From assembly GCF_016786255.1 (NCBI RefSeq), contig NZ_JADMKT010000067.1, positions 1-64,000 on the forward strand: DNA of 64,000 nucleotides, written 5' to 3'. This DNA is from Robertkochia sediminum (lineage in GTDB: Bacteria > Bacteroidota > Bacteroidia > Flavobacteriales > Flavobacteriaceae). The translations under genes were made by a program, and so were the position numbers. This document shows positions 1-9,906 of this stretch, piece after piece. How positions within the stretch are numbered: position 1 is the stretch's first letter; each line of letters opens with the position of its first letter. Below the pieces are notes generated by a model. That model did no database searches. It was not told where the DNA came from and saw only the letters and a program-made list of their open reading frames with translations.

Positions 1-3000
1 TTAGAACAGCCAACCCCTGTTACTTTTACAACGATCCCTACCCATGTAACGTGTAATGGCTTATCGGATGGTACGATCGAAGTTGTTCTTGACGCTTCGA
101 ACGACAATCCGCCATACAGCTATGAGCTTTACGACGGCGGTGTATTGATCGCCGGACCACAGGTATCGCCAATATTTACAGGACTACCTGCTGGGAGCTA
201 CGAGGTACGAGTGATCTCAGATCGCGGATGTGATAACACTGTAATAGAGATCATCAACGAACCTGCGGCGGTTACTGCCACTGCAGCACTTACAGCAGAC
301 TTTACTTGTGATGCGAGCAATGGTGTAAGCCAGGCAGAGATCACGGTAACGGCCGGTGGCGGAAGCGGAAGCTATCTCTACAGTATCGACGGGGTGAACT
401 TCCAGAGTTCGAACGTATTCTTAGTGAACGATACGGGATCTGCAGAGACCTATACGATCGAAGTTCGCGATGGCAATGGCTGTCCTGTAACGACAACGAT
501 CGACGTAGATCCTATCAATGTATTTAGTGCCGACCGCGTTCAGAATATTGCGATCAGCTGTATTAACCCCGAAGAAGTACTGGTAACGGTAACCGATGAC
601 GGTAACCCTGCCAATACGTATGACTTTGAATTGCTACCTGTTGGAAATGCCAACGGTACGTTTATCAGCAGTCCGAACAATACTTCAGCGATCTTTGAAC
701 TCACCGCACCCGGTGACTATGTGTTCCGTGTAACGGATACTGCTACCGGATGTTTTGTAACTACAGTGCCTTATACGATAGCGCCTTACGATACGATCGA
801 GGCTACAGCAGTAACCACAGCGAATGTGAGTTGTTTTGGAGGTAATGATGGCGCTTTAGAGTTCACTGTAGACCAGTATACAGGAAACTTCGATTACGAA
901 GTATTCAATAGTGACGGCACTTCTGCGGGAATTACTGCTAGTGGTGTAGCGCCGACAACGATCGCCGTTAACGGACTCACCACCGGGAATTACTATATTG
1001 CCATTACTGCTACAGATTATCCGAACTGTCCTGCCCAGACCAATGTGGTAGCGATCAGTGGTCCGGATGCCCCTGTAAGCCTGGTGGAAGTAAATAACAT
1101 CAATGGAAATTGTAACAGTGGGGCCGAAGTAGTAGTAGCTGCTTCAGGAGGAACTCCTGATTACCGTTATGCTGCAGTACCTGCAGGCGATCCTGCACCG
1201 GCCGCTTCAGCGTATACGAGCAGTGCTACCTTTATATTCAGCCCTGCTACCTATCCTGCGAATTACGACATCTATGTATTAGACAGCAATGACTGTGGTA
1301 CGTCGATCACGGTGACGGTAGATGTAGATCCTGAGCCAACAGTTACGGCTCCTGCCTTTGCTGCCGATCAGTGTACTTCTGACGGAAGCAGTTATACCTT
1401 TACGGTTACGGCTTCAAGTGGTGTGGCACCATACAGCTACAGCATAGGAGGCGCCTTCCAAAGCAGTCCGACGTTCACGGTAACTTCTACGGGAGTTTAC
1501 ACGGTAACGGTACGCGATGCGAATGGATGTACCCATGATGCTCCTATAGAGATCTATCCTCCGGTAGATGTCACTCCGGAACTGGCCGCACAGGTAAGTT
1601 GTGCGAATAATGACGGAGCGATCACGGCCAACGGATTTGGTGGAAGCGGAAACTACGAGTTCGAGCTTCAGGACGGTACCGGTACTACCCTGGTAGCACA
1701 ACAACCTTCCGGAGATTTCCTCGGACTTGGCTTTGGCGATTATATCGTAGTGATCCACGATACTACAACCGGATGTACGGCTAATGCGCCGATCACCCTG
1801 GAGCAACCGGCAGCAGTCGTATTTACTACTGCAACCACCAATGCGAATTGTAATGCAATGGGTACGATTACGGTAGATCTTGACGAAACGGTTTCTGTGG
1901 ATCTTCCTTATCGTTATGAACTAAGCCAGGGAGGAACTGTACTGCAAACCAACAATACGGGAGTATTCACCGGGGTTGCAGCAGGAATTTATGATGTGAC
2001 CGTTATTTCGGGTAGAGACTGTGCCAACACCCAGTCTGTAGAGATCTTCACCGATCCTACACCTGAGATCACCTTGGAGGTAGCCGATAATTGCGATGCT
2101 TCCGGCCAGTATGCCATTACTGTAAATATGACCACAGAGGGCATTGCGCCTTACACATTGAGCGTGAACGGAGCAGTTCGAAACATTACGATAGACAGCA
2201 GCACACCTTATGTGATCACCGGATTATCTGAGGGTACTTATGATATTGTACTTACCGATGCCAATGGTTGTGGTGTGAATGCTACCGGAAACATTGACAT
2301 TGTACCGCTTGATTTCAACGCCCAGGTTACAGGATTACTTTTCTGTGACGGACCTGCTGAGATCACCATAGATAATATTACGGGAGTTGGGCCTTATGCC
2401 TACAGTATAGACGGCCCAGGAGGTTCAGATCTCTCGCAGACCACCCTGGATCCTGCCGGAACCACATGGAACGGTGCCGATGTGGCCGGAACCTATGTGA
2501 TCACGGTTTATGACCTCAATGGTACTTGTGATATCACCAAGGAGGTGATCGTGCCGGAAAGAGTAGAGCCAACCCTGGATGTGATAAGCATTACCGATCC
2601 TTCCTGTCATGCAGGGGCCGGTCAGCTTATTGTAAACGCTCCGGATAATGGTATTGGTCCGTTTACCTTTGAGATGATCGCCATTGATGGTGCTGCAACG
2701 AATGTAGCTCCTGACCAGGAAGATGGCTATAATGCAGTATTCAGCAACCTTAATGGTACGACCACAGGAACGGTTTACACGATACGTGCCACTGCCCAGA
2801 ACGGTTGTACTGTAGAAACGGATGCTACCATCACCCAGCCTGAGCAGATCGCCTTCCCAACACCAACCGTTACACCGTTTGGTTGTGATGCGGGAAGTAA
2901 CAATCCGAATAATGCCCTGGTTACCGTAGATGTAGCTGGAATTACAGGAGGTACCGGAGAATATGTGCGCTTTGCCTTTGAATTTAACGGCATCACTCAG

Positions 3001-5244
3001 ATCTCTTCGAGTCCGCAATTCATCGTTGCCGATCCTAACGGAGGGGTGGTGAATATCACCGTATACGACAGCAATAATTGTACAGCGACCGATAGTGTTA
3101 TTGTAGCACCGTTCATCGGCATAGAACTTATCGATCTGATCACCGATAGCACTGCTACATGTGTTAATGGGGAAGATATCACCGTAAGTGTTGATGTTTA
3201 TGAAGGCGTTCCCGGGAATCCGGCAACGGCTAACCTGCAATACGAACTTACCGATATCGACGGATTCGTACTGGAGACCTCTGCTGTGACCACAGCAACG
3301 AGTTACCAGTTCACCGATCTGGCACCGGGATCGTATTTCATCAATATCCTGAATACCGATACCGGTTGTGAGGTAAGTACTTCTCATACGGTTAACGATC
3401 CGGATACCTTTGTACTCACTGCCGCAATGGCCGATCCTGCTTGTTTCGGTGAATCTAATGGTAGTGTAACCATCAATATGATCGATACCTTCCTTGGAGA
3501 TGGCGATCAGTCCGGAAGTTTCGACTGGACCATCACCGGTATTACCAATAGTTATACTGTTTCCGGTAGTAGCACTTCAAGCGAGATCACCATCGGCGGA
3601 CTTCCTGCCGGTCATTATGAAGTATCGGCAGTGATCACCAGCAATAGTCTTGGTTGTGATTTAGATCCAAGTGAGTTCACCATTACAGAGCCACTGGAAG
3701 ATCTTCAGGCTACCATTGAAGAGGTTGCGAATGTAACCTGCACCAACGACCGCGGTGAGATCTATGTAGATGCCTGGGGAGGATATCCTTATTACGAGAT
3801 CACCCTTATTGGAGATAACGGATACGCTCAAACGCAAACCAATGTAGACGGTTACGTATTCCTCGGTCTTGCTGCCGGAGTGTATACCGCTTACATCACC
3901 GATGAGAGAGGATGTACTTTTGAGACGGAGTCTATTGAACTTATAAGACCTGAATTCATTTCTGCCGAGATCACCGGACAGCCTACAACTTGTTTTGGTT
4001 CTAACACCGGAGAAGTATCGGCTATCAATGTTACCGGTGGAGCCGGACCAGACAGCTATTATTACGAGCTGTACGATCAGGCAGGCAATATGATCGGGGA
4101 GAGCCAGGAAGAGGCCACCTTTACCGAGCTTCCTGCTGGAGCATACTTCATAAGAGTTAGGGATGCATGGGATTGTGATTTCGATACAGAAGTGTTCGTA
4201 GTTTCAGAACCGGAAGAGATCGCGATCACAGTTACCGATCAGCCAAATGTGGTTTGTTTCGGAACTACCGATGGATACTACGAATTCGTACTTACAGGAG
4301 GAACCGCTCCTTATACCGCAGAACTGTATCATCCGGAAAACGATACGCCGGTAGCTACCTACACCGGTATCGGTCTTGCCGAGGTGGTGTCGTTCTGGGA
4401 TCTGGAAGGCGATGTGGATTACCGTATCGTGGTAACTGATGCCAATACCTGTAGCAACGAGTCCAGCTTTATGATCCCTACCGGACCGGACCTTAGTTCG
4501 GCTGTAAATGTGGTTTACGAGTGCTCTACAACGCTTCCGGACAATTATATAGAGGTAACCCTCACTCAGACCGATATGGACCCTTCTGAGGTGTTATATG
4601 CGCTAAATAGCACAGACATCAATGATGCTGTATTGTTTGCAGAGGTGATCGACGGAAAAGGGATCGTGAGAAACGTTCCTGCCGGATCCGATCAGTTCAT
4701 CACTATTTTCCACGAAGGATGTGCTCAGGTAATGCCTGCAGAAGAATTCTTTGAGGTGATCGCTTACCAGCCACTGGAAATTTCACTGGCAAATGAGACG
4801 TTGAATGTGATCGACTTCACGGCAACTGGCGGTCAGACTTCGTATACGTTCTATGTAAATGGAGAGTACGTAGGAAATGACACAAGCTATCGTATCAGAG
4901 AAACAGGCATTTATGAGGTGGTTGTGATCGATGCCCTAGGTTGTGAGAATAGAGCTGAGATCTTCGTAGAATTTTACGATATTGAGATCCCGAATTTCTT
5001 TACACCTGATGGCGATAGTAACAACGACGTCTGGGCACCAGGAAATGATACGGCCTACCCGAGTATTCTAACCCGAGTTTATGACCGTTACGGTCGTGAA
5101 GTAGGTAAGATGCGCGTAGGACAAACGTGGGATGGTACCTACAACGGTTCGCCATTGCCAAGTGGAGATTACTGGTATGTAATTAAATTCAGCGAAGACG
5201 AAGACGAAAGAGAATTTGTGGGTCACTTTACCCTATACCGATAA
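1..5244 (+). CDS. SprB-like giant adhesin with type B T9SS sorting end (5' partial)
   Basis: The frame is open from base 1 and already inside a repeat, so the start lies upstream; 1747 residues are visible. The protein is a string of roughly 75-80 residue SprB-type modules, each with a conserved Cys near its start (as in VSCFGGNDGALEF) and a closing turn of the type GTYTVTVRDANGC. The last ~130 residues are the CHU_C/type B sorting domain: IPNFFTPDGD (about nt 4984), then VYDRYGR, WDGTYNG and the terminal GHFTLYR. Known for the family: such proteins are T9SS cargo carried to the cell surface, and SprB of Flavobacterium johnsoniae is the mobile gliding adhesin. An SprF-like gene follows 17 bp downstream, the same order as sprB-sprF. 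The role as a gliding adhesin is inferred. Lysine is scarce and acidic residues abundant. Confidence 0.85.
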   Translation, partial: LEQPTPVTFTTIPTHVTCNGLSDGTIEVVLDASNDNPPYSYELYDGGVLIAGPQVSPIFTGLPAGSYEVRVISDRGCDNTVIEIINEPAAVTATAALTADFTCDASNGVSQAEITVTAGGGSGSYLYSIDGVNFQSSNVFLVNDTGSAETYTIEVRDGNGCPVTTTIDVDPINVFSADRVQNIAISCINPEEVLVTVTDDGNPANTYDFELLPVGNANGTFISSPNNTSAIFELTAPGDYVFRVTDTATGCFVTTVPYTIAPYDTIEATAVTTANVSCFGGNDGALEFTVDQYTGNFDYEVFNSDGTSAGITASGVAPTTIAVNGLTTGNYYIAITATDYPNCPAQTNVVAISGPDAPVSLVEVNNINGNCNSGAEVVVAASGGTPDYRYAAVPAGDPAPAASAYTSSATFIFSPATYPANYDIYVLDSNDCGTSITVTVDVDPEPTVTAPAFAADQCTSDGSSYTFTVTASSGVAPYSYSIGGAFQSSPTFTVTSTGVYTVTVRDANGCTHDAPIEIYPPVDVTPELAAQVSCANNDGAITANGFGGSGNYEFELQDGTGTTLVAQQPSGDFLGLGFGDYIVVIHDTTTGCTANAPITLEQPAAVVFTTATTNANCNAMGTITVDLDETVSVDLPYRYELSQGGTVLQTNNTGVFTGVAAGIYDVTVISGRDCANTQSVEIFTDPTPEITLEVADNCDASGQYAITVNMTTEGIAPYTLSVNGAVRNITIDSSTPYVITGLSEGTYDIVLTDANGCGVNATGNIDIVPLDFNAQVTGLLFCDGPAEITIDNITGVGPYAYSIDGPGGSDLSQTTLDPAGTTWNGADVAGTYVITVYDLNGTCDITKEVIVPERVEPTLDVISITDPSCHAGAGQLIVNAPDNGIGPFTFEMIAIDGAATNVAPDQEDGYNAVFSNLNGTTTGTVYTIRATAQNGCTVETDATITQPEQIAFPTPTVTPFGCDAGSNNPNNALVTVDVAGITGGTGEYVRFAFEFNGITQISSSPQFIVADPNGGVVNITVYDSNNCTATDSVIVAPFIGIELIDLITDSTATCVNGEDITVSVDVYEGVPGNPATANLQYELTDIDGFVLETSAVTTATSYQFTDLAPGSYFINILNTDTGCEVSTSHTVNDPDTFVLTAAMADPACFGESNGSVTINMIDTFLGDGDQSGSFDWTITGITNSYTVSGSSTSSEITIGGLPAGHYEVSAVITSNSLGCDLDPSEFTITEPLEDLQATIEEVANVTCTNDRGEIYVDAWGGYPYYEITLIGDNGYAQTQTNVDGYVFLGLAAGVYTAYITDERGCTFETESIELIRPEFISAEITGQPTTCFGSNTGEVSAINVTGGAGPDSYYYELYDQAGNMIGESQEEATFTELPAGAYFIRVRDAWDCDFDTEVFVVSEPEEIAITVTDQPNVVCFGTTDGYYEFVLTGGTAPYTAELYHPENDTPVATYTGIGLAEVVSFWDLEGDVDYRIVVTDANTCSNESSFMIPTGPDLSSAVNVVYECSTTLPDNYIEVTLTQTDMDPSEVLYALNSTDINDAVLFAEVIDGKGIVRNVPAGSDQFITIFHEGCAQVMPAEEFFEVIAYQPLEISLANETLNVIDFTATGGQTSYTFYVNGEYVGNDTSYRIRETGIYEVVVIDALGCENRAEIFVEFYDIEIPNFFTPDGDSNNDVWAPGNDTAYPSILTRVYDRYGREVGKMRVGQTWDGTYNGSPLPSGDYWYVIKFSEDEDEREFVGHFTLYR

Positions 5245-5261
5245 CGAAAGAAGGATTAACC

Positions 5262-6209
5262 ATGATGAGAAAACTTATTTATGCTACGATTGCCCTGTTA
5301 GGTATGGAAGCTTCCGCCCAAGAGCTTACCTTGCCTACCTTTACACAGTACACCTCAGATAATGAGTTCGTGATCTCGCCCACCTACGCGGGTATCGGAG
5401 ACTATGTAAAGGTGAGAGGGAACGCCCTGACCCAATGGGTTGGGATCAAGAATGCACCCGACACGCAAACCCTGGTCGGCGATGTACGACTGGGAGAACG
5501 CTCTGGTACCGGAGTGTTATTTTACAACGACCGTAACGGATTTACGAGTCAGCGCGGTGCGCGATTATCATTCGCACACCACCTGACCCTGAACAATCAG
5601 GACGACAAGTTCCTGAGTTTCGGTTTGTCGTACAATGTTAACCAGTTCCGTATTGACATCAACGAGTTCGACCCTAATGCCGATCCATCGGTAACCGACG
5701 ATCGTTCGACCACCAATCACAACTTCGATGTGGGGATACTCTATCGTCAGGGGCAGTTCTTTGCGAGTTTAAATGCGGCAAACATCCTGAACAAGGACCT
5801 GAATGTTTTCGCAATTTCTGAGCCTAACCGACTTAGAAATTACTACCTCTATACCGGGTACCGTTATAAGAAGAACATCCGCTCTGACTGGGAATACGAA
5901 CCTTCAGTATTCTTTCAACTTTTTGAAAGTGACGGCCGTTCGAGTACCGATGTGAATTTCAAGGTGAGGTATTTTGATTTTGAAGACTATTACTGGTTCG
6001 GGATCACCTATCGATTCCTGAACGACCAGTTCTTCAACCCTTGGAATATCGGACCTATGGCGGGACTTAAGAAGGGAGGTTTTTACTTTGGTTACAGTTA
6101 CCAGGTGATCTTTAATGAGATCCAGCTTTACAGTACCGGAACGCACGTGATCACCCTTGGGGTCGATCTGTTCCAGGGAATAAGCAATTGTAAATGTACC
6201 ATGAGATAG
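5262..6209 (+). CDS. sprF: PorP/SprF family type IX secretion outer-membrane protein
   Basis: 315 residues with a signal peptide (MMRKLIYATIALLGMEASAQ) and a beta-rich body of outer-membrane type. The N-terminal motif PTYAGIGDYVKVRGN followed by QWVGIKNAPDT is the signature of PorP/SprF proteins. In F. johnsoniae SprF is needed for export of SprB, and members of this family usually sit directly after the adhesin they serve. Here it starts 17 bp after the SprB-like gene, so the two are probably cotranscribed and SprF is the dedicated partner of that cargo. ATG at 5262 is used; a second ATG follows immediately. A strong hairpin follows the gene. The family assignment is firm, while the gene symbol rests on context. 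Confidence 0.85.
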   Translation: MMRKLIYATIALLGMEASAQELTLPTFTQYTSDNEFVISPTYAGIGDYVKVRGNALTQWVGIKNAPDTQTLVGDVRLGERSGTGVLFYNDRNGFTSQRGARLSFAHHLTLNNQDDKFLSFGLSYNVNQFRIDINEFDPNADPSVTDDRSTTNHNFDVGILYRQGQFFASLNAANILNKDLNVFAISEPNRLRNYYLYTGYRYKKNIRSDWEYEPSVFFQLFESDGRSSTDVNFKVRYFDFEDYYWFGITYRFLNDQFFNPWNIGPMAGLKKGGFYFGYSYQVIFNEIQLYSTGTHVITLGVDLFQGISNCKCTMR

Positions 6210-6254
6210 GTTTCATGCGGAATAATCTTTTATCTACATCTTAAACCATAAATC

Positions 6255-6300
6255 AAAGTCGGAATGATCTTTACACGAGACCATTCCGACTTTAAAGGTT
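6255..6300 (+). terminator. Rho-independent-type terminator after sprF
   Basis: A perfect 12-bp inverted repeat, AAAGTCGGAATG (6255-6266) with CATTCCGACTTT (6282-6293), encloses a 15-nt loop and ends in T residues. It closes the adhesin-sprF unit and separates it from the next secreted-protein gene. Confidence 0.75.
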
Positions 6301-6360
6301 TTAACGAACCAGATGCTACCCATCCCGAATATTGAAAATAATAGCAGGAGTAATTTTATT

Positions 6361-9276
6361 ATGACATCATCTAAATCCTACTTTCCCCCCCAAGGACTAT
6401 GGTCTTTACTTTTTTTTGTACTTGTTACCGGGCTTCAGGCCCAGGTAAAGCAGCCTTTTGAGGTGCGTTACCAGGAAACCATTAAGGGGGACCTGACCTT
6501 TATTGCGAATGGTATCGTGAATCGCGAAACGGGAACAGAAAATCCTGAAGATCCTTACGATCTTACCGGATCGGGCTCACAGGCCAACGATTTCCTGAAC
6601 ATGCAATATATCGATGAGGATAATGACACCATTACATTTAGTTCCTCGTCTGCTCAATTTACCTTACCCGACCCCTCCTGTTCTGTAGTGCGTTACGCGG
6701 GATTATACTGGGGAGGTATTTATCCGTTTGAGGGGAGTGATACGACCAATGTCAGGGAGGGCGATTTTTCTGAGATCAAGCTGCGTATTCCGGGGGAAGT
6801 GCTTTACAGGGATATTGCGGCAGATACGGTGATATTTGACGGACTCAACGATCCTGATCTTGGAGATTATGCACCTTATGTGTGTTATAAGGATGTTACA
6901 GGTGTGCTCACGTCACTCTCTGACCCTCAGGGGGTATATTCCGTAGGAAATGTAAGAGCTGCAGCAGGAGTGGCCAGTAATGAGTTTCCCGGAGGGGTTT
7001 CTGCAGGATGGACCCTTGTGATCGTCTATGAGAATCCGAACCTGCCGGCCAAGAATATAACCACTTTTGACGGTTTCGCAGGGATCGAACAAACGGCCAC
7101 TGCCCCGGTAGACATTCCTTTTAACGGTTTTACCACCTTGCCCAACGGATTACCGGTTCGGGCCAACCTTATGGTTGCAGCCCTGGAGGGAGATAACAAC
7201 CTTGTAGGAGACCAGTTGTCTTTCAGAGCGAACAGTAATGCTACCTTCACACCGTTGGCAGATGCCCTGAATCCGGCTGATAACTTTTTTAACAGTAGTA
7301 TCAGTCAGCTGGAAACCCCTTTTAACAACCGAACGCCCAACAGTCAGAATACTCTGGGCTGGGATACCGATCTGCTCGCCATTGACAATCCGGGAAACAG
7401 CATTATCCCCAATGATGAGACCGGTGCGGTGCTGCGTGCTACGACTTCCGGAGATAAGTTCGATCTGTTCTTTACAGCCCTGGCCGTAGAAAACATTGAA
7501 CCAAATATAGAGATCACCAATACTGTAGAAGATCTTAGCGGGACCAATATCGATGGCACTACAGTAGCTCTTGGACAGGAGATGGATTATGTGATCACCT
7601 TTGACAATACAGGGAACGATGATGGGGCAGATTTTACCATGACCAATGTACTGCCGGCCAATGTGGATCCTGTAATCGACGATTTTGTGCTTCCGAATAA
7701 TGGAGATCCGATATCGGTATCTTATGATGAAAATGCACATCGGCTTACTTTCGACATTCCGAATTCGTATATCGAGGTAGCCGATAATCCTTATGAGATC
7801 AGGGTACGCGTACGTGTACTTCAGGATTGTTTTGGGTTGAGAGATGCCTGTTCCAATATTCTGGAGAACACGGTGTATGCCACTTACAGAGGTATATTGA
7901 ATACGAACCAGATCACTACAGACCCCAATGTTTCTGTATTCGGTGCCTGTAGCCTTCCTGCTCCCGGTGCAACGAACTACATCAACCTGGATCAATGTGA
8001 CTTTGAACGTGATGAATACCTTTGCGGAAGCAGTATTACGCTGACCGCCGGAAGCGGATACTCGACCTATCAGTGGCAACGACAGGATACCGCCGGGAAT
8101 TTTATCAATATTCCGGGAGAGACCGGGGTGAGTTATGAAGCGACTACTCCCGGAACATACCGTGTGCAGAAAACAGCTCCTTCTCCTTGTATTTCGGACG
8201 ATGAGACCATTAATTTGATCCTCGTTGGAGATGTGGGGAGCGTACCATTTACCGATGTAGCCGATGAGGTACTAACTTGTGCTGCAGACGGCGCTGTGGT
8301 TCCGCATTTTTACTTCTGTGATCCTGCAGACGACCGTTTGCTTGAAACCGATTTTCCAAATGCTATTTCCATAGCATGGCAGCGCCTGGATGCCAACTGT
8401 GCAGATCAGATCAACGGGGCTTGTCCGATATCCTCACCTACCTGTAGTTGGAGCACTGTAGCTACGGGAACATCATACACGCTGAACAGTGCAAATGCCG
8501 GAGAGTACAGGTTGGTGTTGGAATACGATAACGGATGTACGGCGACCTACCCATTTAAGGCATTCGACTTTTCTATTGACCCAATTGCTGAGGTAACTTA
8601 TTTATGTGTCGGAAACACTACCTCGAATGAGGTAACGATCACGATCGGTGACAATTCCTTTACCGATGTGATCTATAACCTCGACGGAGGAGACGACAGT
8701 TTTGATAATATGTTCCGTAACCTGGCTCCGGGACCTCATACCGTTACTGCAAACTATAGAGGATGCATCAGAACTGTCGATTTTGAGATCGATGGTGTTG
8801 CTCCGCTTGAACTGTCTTTGGCTAATGAGATCCCCAATGTGATCGAAATGGGAGCTGTTGGTGGAGTTGCGCCGTATACCTTCTATGTGAACGATGCTTA
8901 TCAGGGAGAGAACAGGACTTACCGAATAAGGGAAACAGGCTTGTATAATGTACTCGTGGTAGATGCTTCGGGCTGCGAGAGCAGGGCACAGATCTACCTG
9001 GAATACTACGATATGGAGATCCCGAACTTCTTTACACCCGATGGAGATGGTCAGAATGATGTTTGGGGACCAACAAATACTGAGGACTACCCGAATTTAA
9101 CAACCATTGTTTACGATCGCTACGGAAGGGTGGTAGGAGAAATGCGCCCGGGGGAATACTGGGATGGAACGTACAATGGCAGTGCGCTGCCTACCGGAGA
9201 TTACTGGTATGTACTTCGGTTCGATGAAGGTGATAAGATCAAGGAATTCGTAGGACACTTTACCTTGTACCGTTAA
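6361..9276 (+). CDS. Secreted protein with DUF11-like domain and type B T9SS sorting end
   Basis: 971 residues from ATG 6361, chosen because a clean signal peptide follows (LWSLLFFVLVTGLQAQ); an in-frame ATG at 6313 would add 16 residues before it. An N-terminal region (about residues 30-370, with RYAGLYWGG and GWTLVIVYENP) is followed by a DUF11-like segment (about 379-500), a Cys-rich Ig-like part with two WQR motifs (about 540-720), and the ~130-residue sorting end (IPNFFTPDGDG near residue 886, closing GHFTLYR). It lacks the long SprB repeat block. Both ends match the 3337-residue protein downstream, so it looks like a short paralogue of it. Expected at the cell surface through the T9SS; the molecular role is unknown. 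A terminator follows. Confidence 0.8.
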   Translation: MTSSKSYFPPQGLWSLLFFVLVTGLQAQVKQPFEVRYQETIKGDLTFIANGIVNRETGTENPEDPYDLTGSGSQANDFLNMQYIDEDNDTITFSSSSAQFTLPDPSCSVVRYAGLYWGGIYPFEGSDTTNVREGDFSEIKLRIPGEVLYRDIAADTVIFDGLNDPDLGDYAPYVCYKDVTGVLTSLSDPQGVYSVGNVRAAAGVASNEFPGGVSAGWTLVIVYENPNLPAKNITTFDGFAGIEQTATAPVDIPFNGFTTLPNGLPVRANLMVAALEGDNNLVGDQLSFRANSNATFTPLADALNPADNFFNSSISQLETPFNNRTPNSQNTLGWDTDLLAIDNPGNSIIPNDETGAVLRATTSGDKFDLFFTALAVENIEPNIEITNTVEDLSGTNIDGTTVALGQEMDYVITFDNTGNDDGADFTMTNVLPANVDPVIDDFVLPNNGDPISVSYDENAHRLTFDIPNSYIEVADNPYEIRVRVRVLQDCFGLRDACSNILENTVYATYRGILNTNQITTDPNVSVFGACSLPAPGATNYINLDQCDFERDEYLCGSSITLTAGSGYSTYQWQRQDTAGNFINIPGETGVSYEATTPGTYRVQKTAPSPCISDDETINLILVGDVGSVPFTDVADEVLTCAADGAVVPHFYFCDPADDRLLETDFPNAISIAWQRLDANCADQINGACPISSPTCSWSTVATGTSYTLNSANAGEYRLVLEYDNGCTATYPFKAFDFSIDPIAEVTYLCVGNTTSNEVTITIGDNSFTDVIYNLDGGDDSFDNMFRNLAPGPHTVTANYRGCIRTVDFEIDGVAPLELSLANEIPNVIEMGAVGGVAPYTFYVNDAYQGENRTYRIRETGLYNVLVVDASGCESRAQIYLEYYDMEIPNFFTPDGDGQNDVWGPTNTEDYPNLTTIVYDRYGRVVGEMRPGEYWDGTYNGSALPTGDYWYVLRFDEGDKIKEFVGHFTLYR

Positions 9277-9308
9277 GAAACCATAAATAGCACTTTAAAC
9301 AGTCCATA

Positions 9309-9350
9309 GCCTGATGCGAAAGCCTAACCTTTCGGATCAGGCTTTTTTTA
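9309..9350 (+). terminator. Strong intrinsic terminator
   Basis: The arms 9309-9323 and 9330-9344 pair at 14 of 15 positions around a 6-nt loop (AGCCTGAT...ATCAGGCT) and are followed by TTTTTT. It ends the 971-residue secreted-protein gene. Confidence 0.85.
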
Positions 9351-9906
9351 TGGCAGGGCAGTGCGCTTTAGATCCAATTTCGTTCCTCACATAGCGTCCC
9401 GGCTAACCGATCACTCCGGGCCCAATTCGGCATAGATGGTATTCCAGGCAACTATTTTGACCTCCTTTTTTCACGGCATTCCCTCTAAAATGTGCATTAC
9501 ATCGATAAAACACCAAAAATATTCGTTGAAATGCATTCTATCTGTAAGAATTATCGTATAATTACTACATAATTATCTGATTACTCGTATGAATATATAA
9601 TTACTAATACCCGTTCAAACATTACCGTCTGTCCAAACGGTGATCGCGAACACAACTTTTGCTTATGAAATCAGCCCCAATTCACAGCGCCTTATGGCTT
9701 TTCGGGCAACCACGGCACCAGAGCTCCGATCGTACCGACGGTATCTCGTCGCAACGAACAGAAGCTGCACCGGTAATTCCAGCCCATTTCGATCTATGTT
9801 TTAGGAGTACTTACAGAAGCCGCCGTTCACACGACTCCTCCTAGTCTGTTCAGGCGAATTTCTTTGTCCGGGAAATTATTCGTGTACCCTAAAATCGATC
9901 AACATT
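9351..9906. other. Long intergenic region before the 3337-residue adhesin gene
   Basis: About 555 bp without a convincing gene. Bases 9490-9650 are very AT-rich with several TATA-like stretches and could hold the promoter of the giant gene. Bases 9660-9845 are less AT-rich and contain one short open frame (9659-9844) with no recognisable protein features. TTTCTTTG near 9857 resembles a -7 element, one base off TAnnTTTG. The leader of the downstream transcript could therefore be long. Confidence 0.4.

Noticed and set aside
2425-3387. 320-codon frame on the minus strand inside the first adhesin gene
   Set aside because: It is a shadow of the repetitive plus-strand gene: biased codons of SprB modules leave the opposite strand open, and the translation has no family features.
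7150-8079. 309-codon minus-strand frame inside the 971-residue secreted protein gene
   Set aside because: Antisense to a well-supported gene, no recognisable protein, composition odd (rich in Arg, Ile, Tyr and Ser).
9659-9844. 61-codon plus-strand frame in the gap before the giant adhesin
   Set aside because: No recognisable motif, unusual composition and no -7 element at the right distance; kept only as part of the intergenic description.
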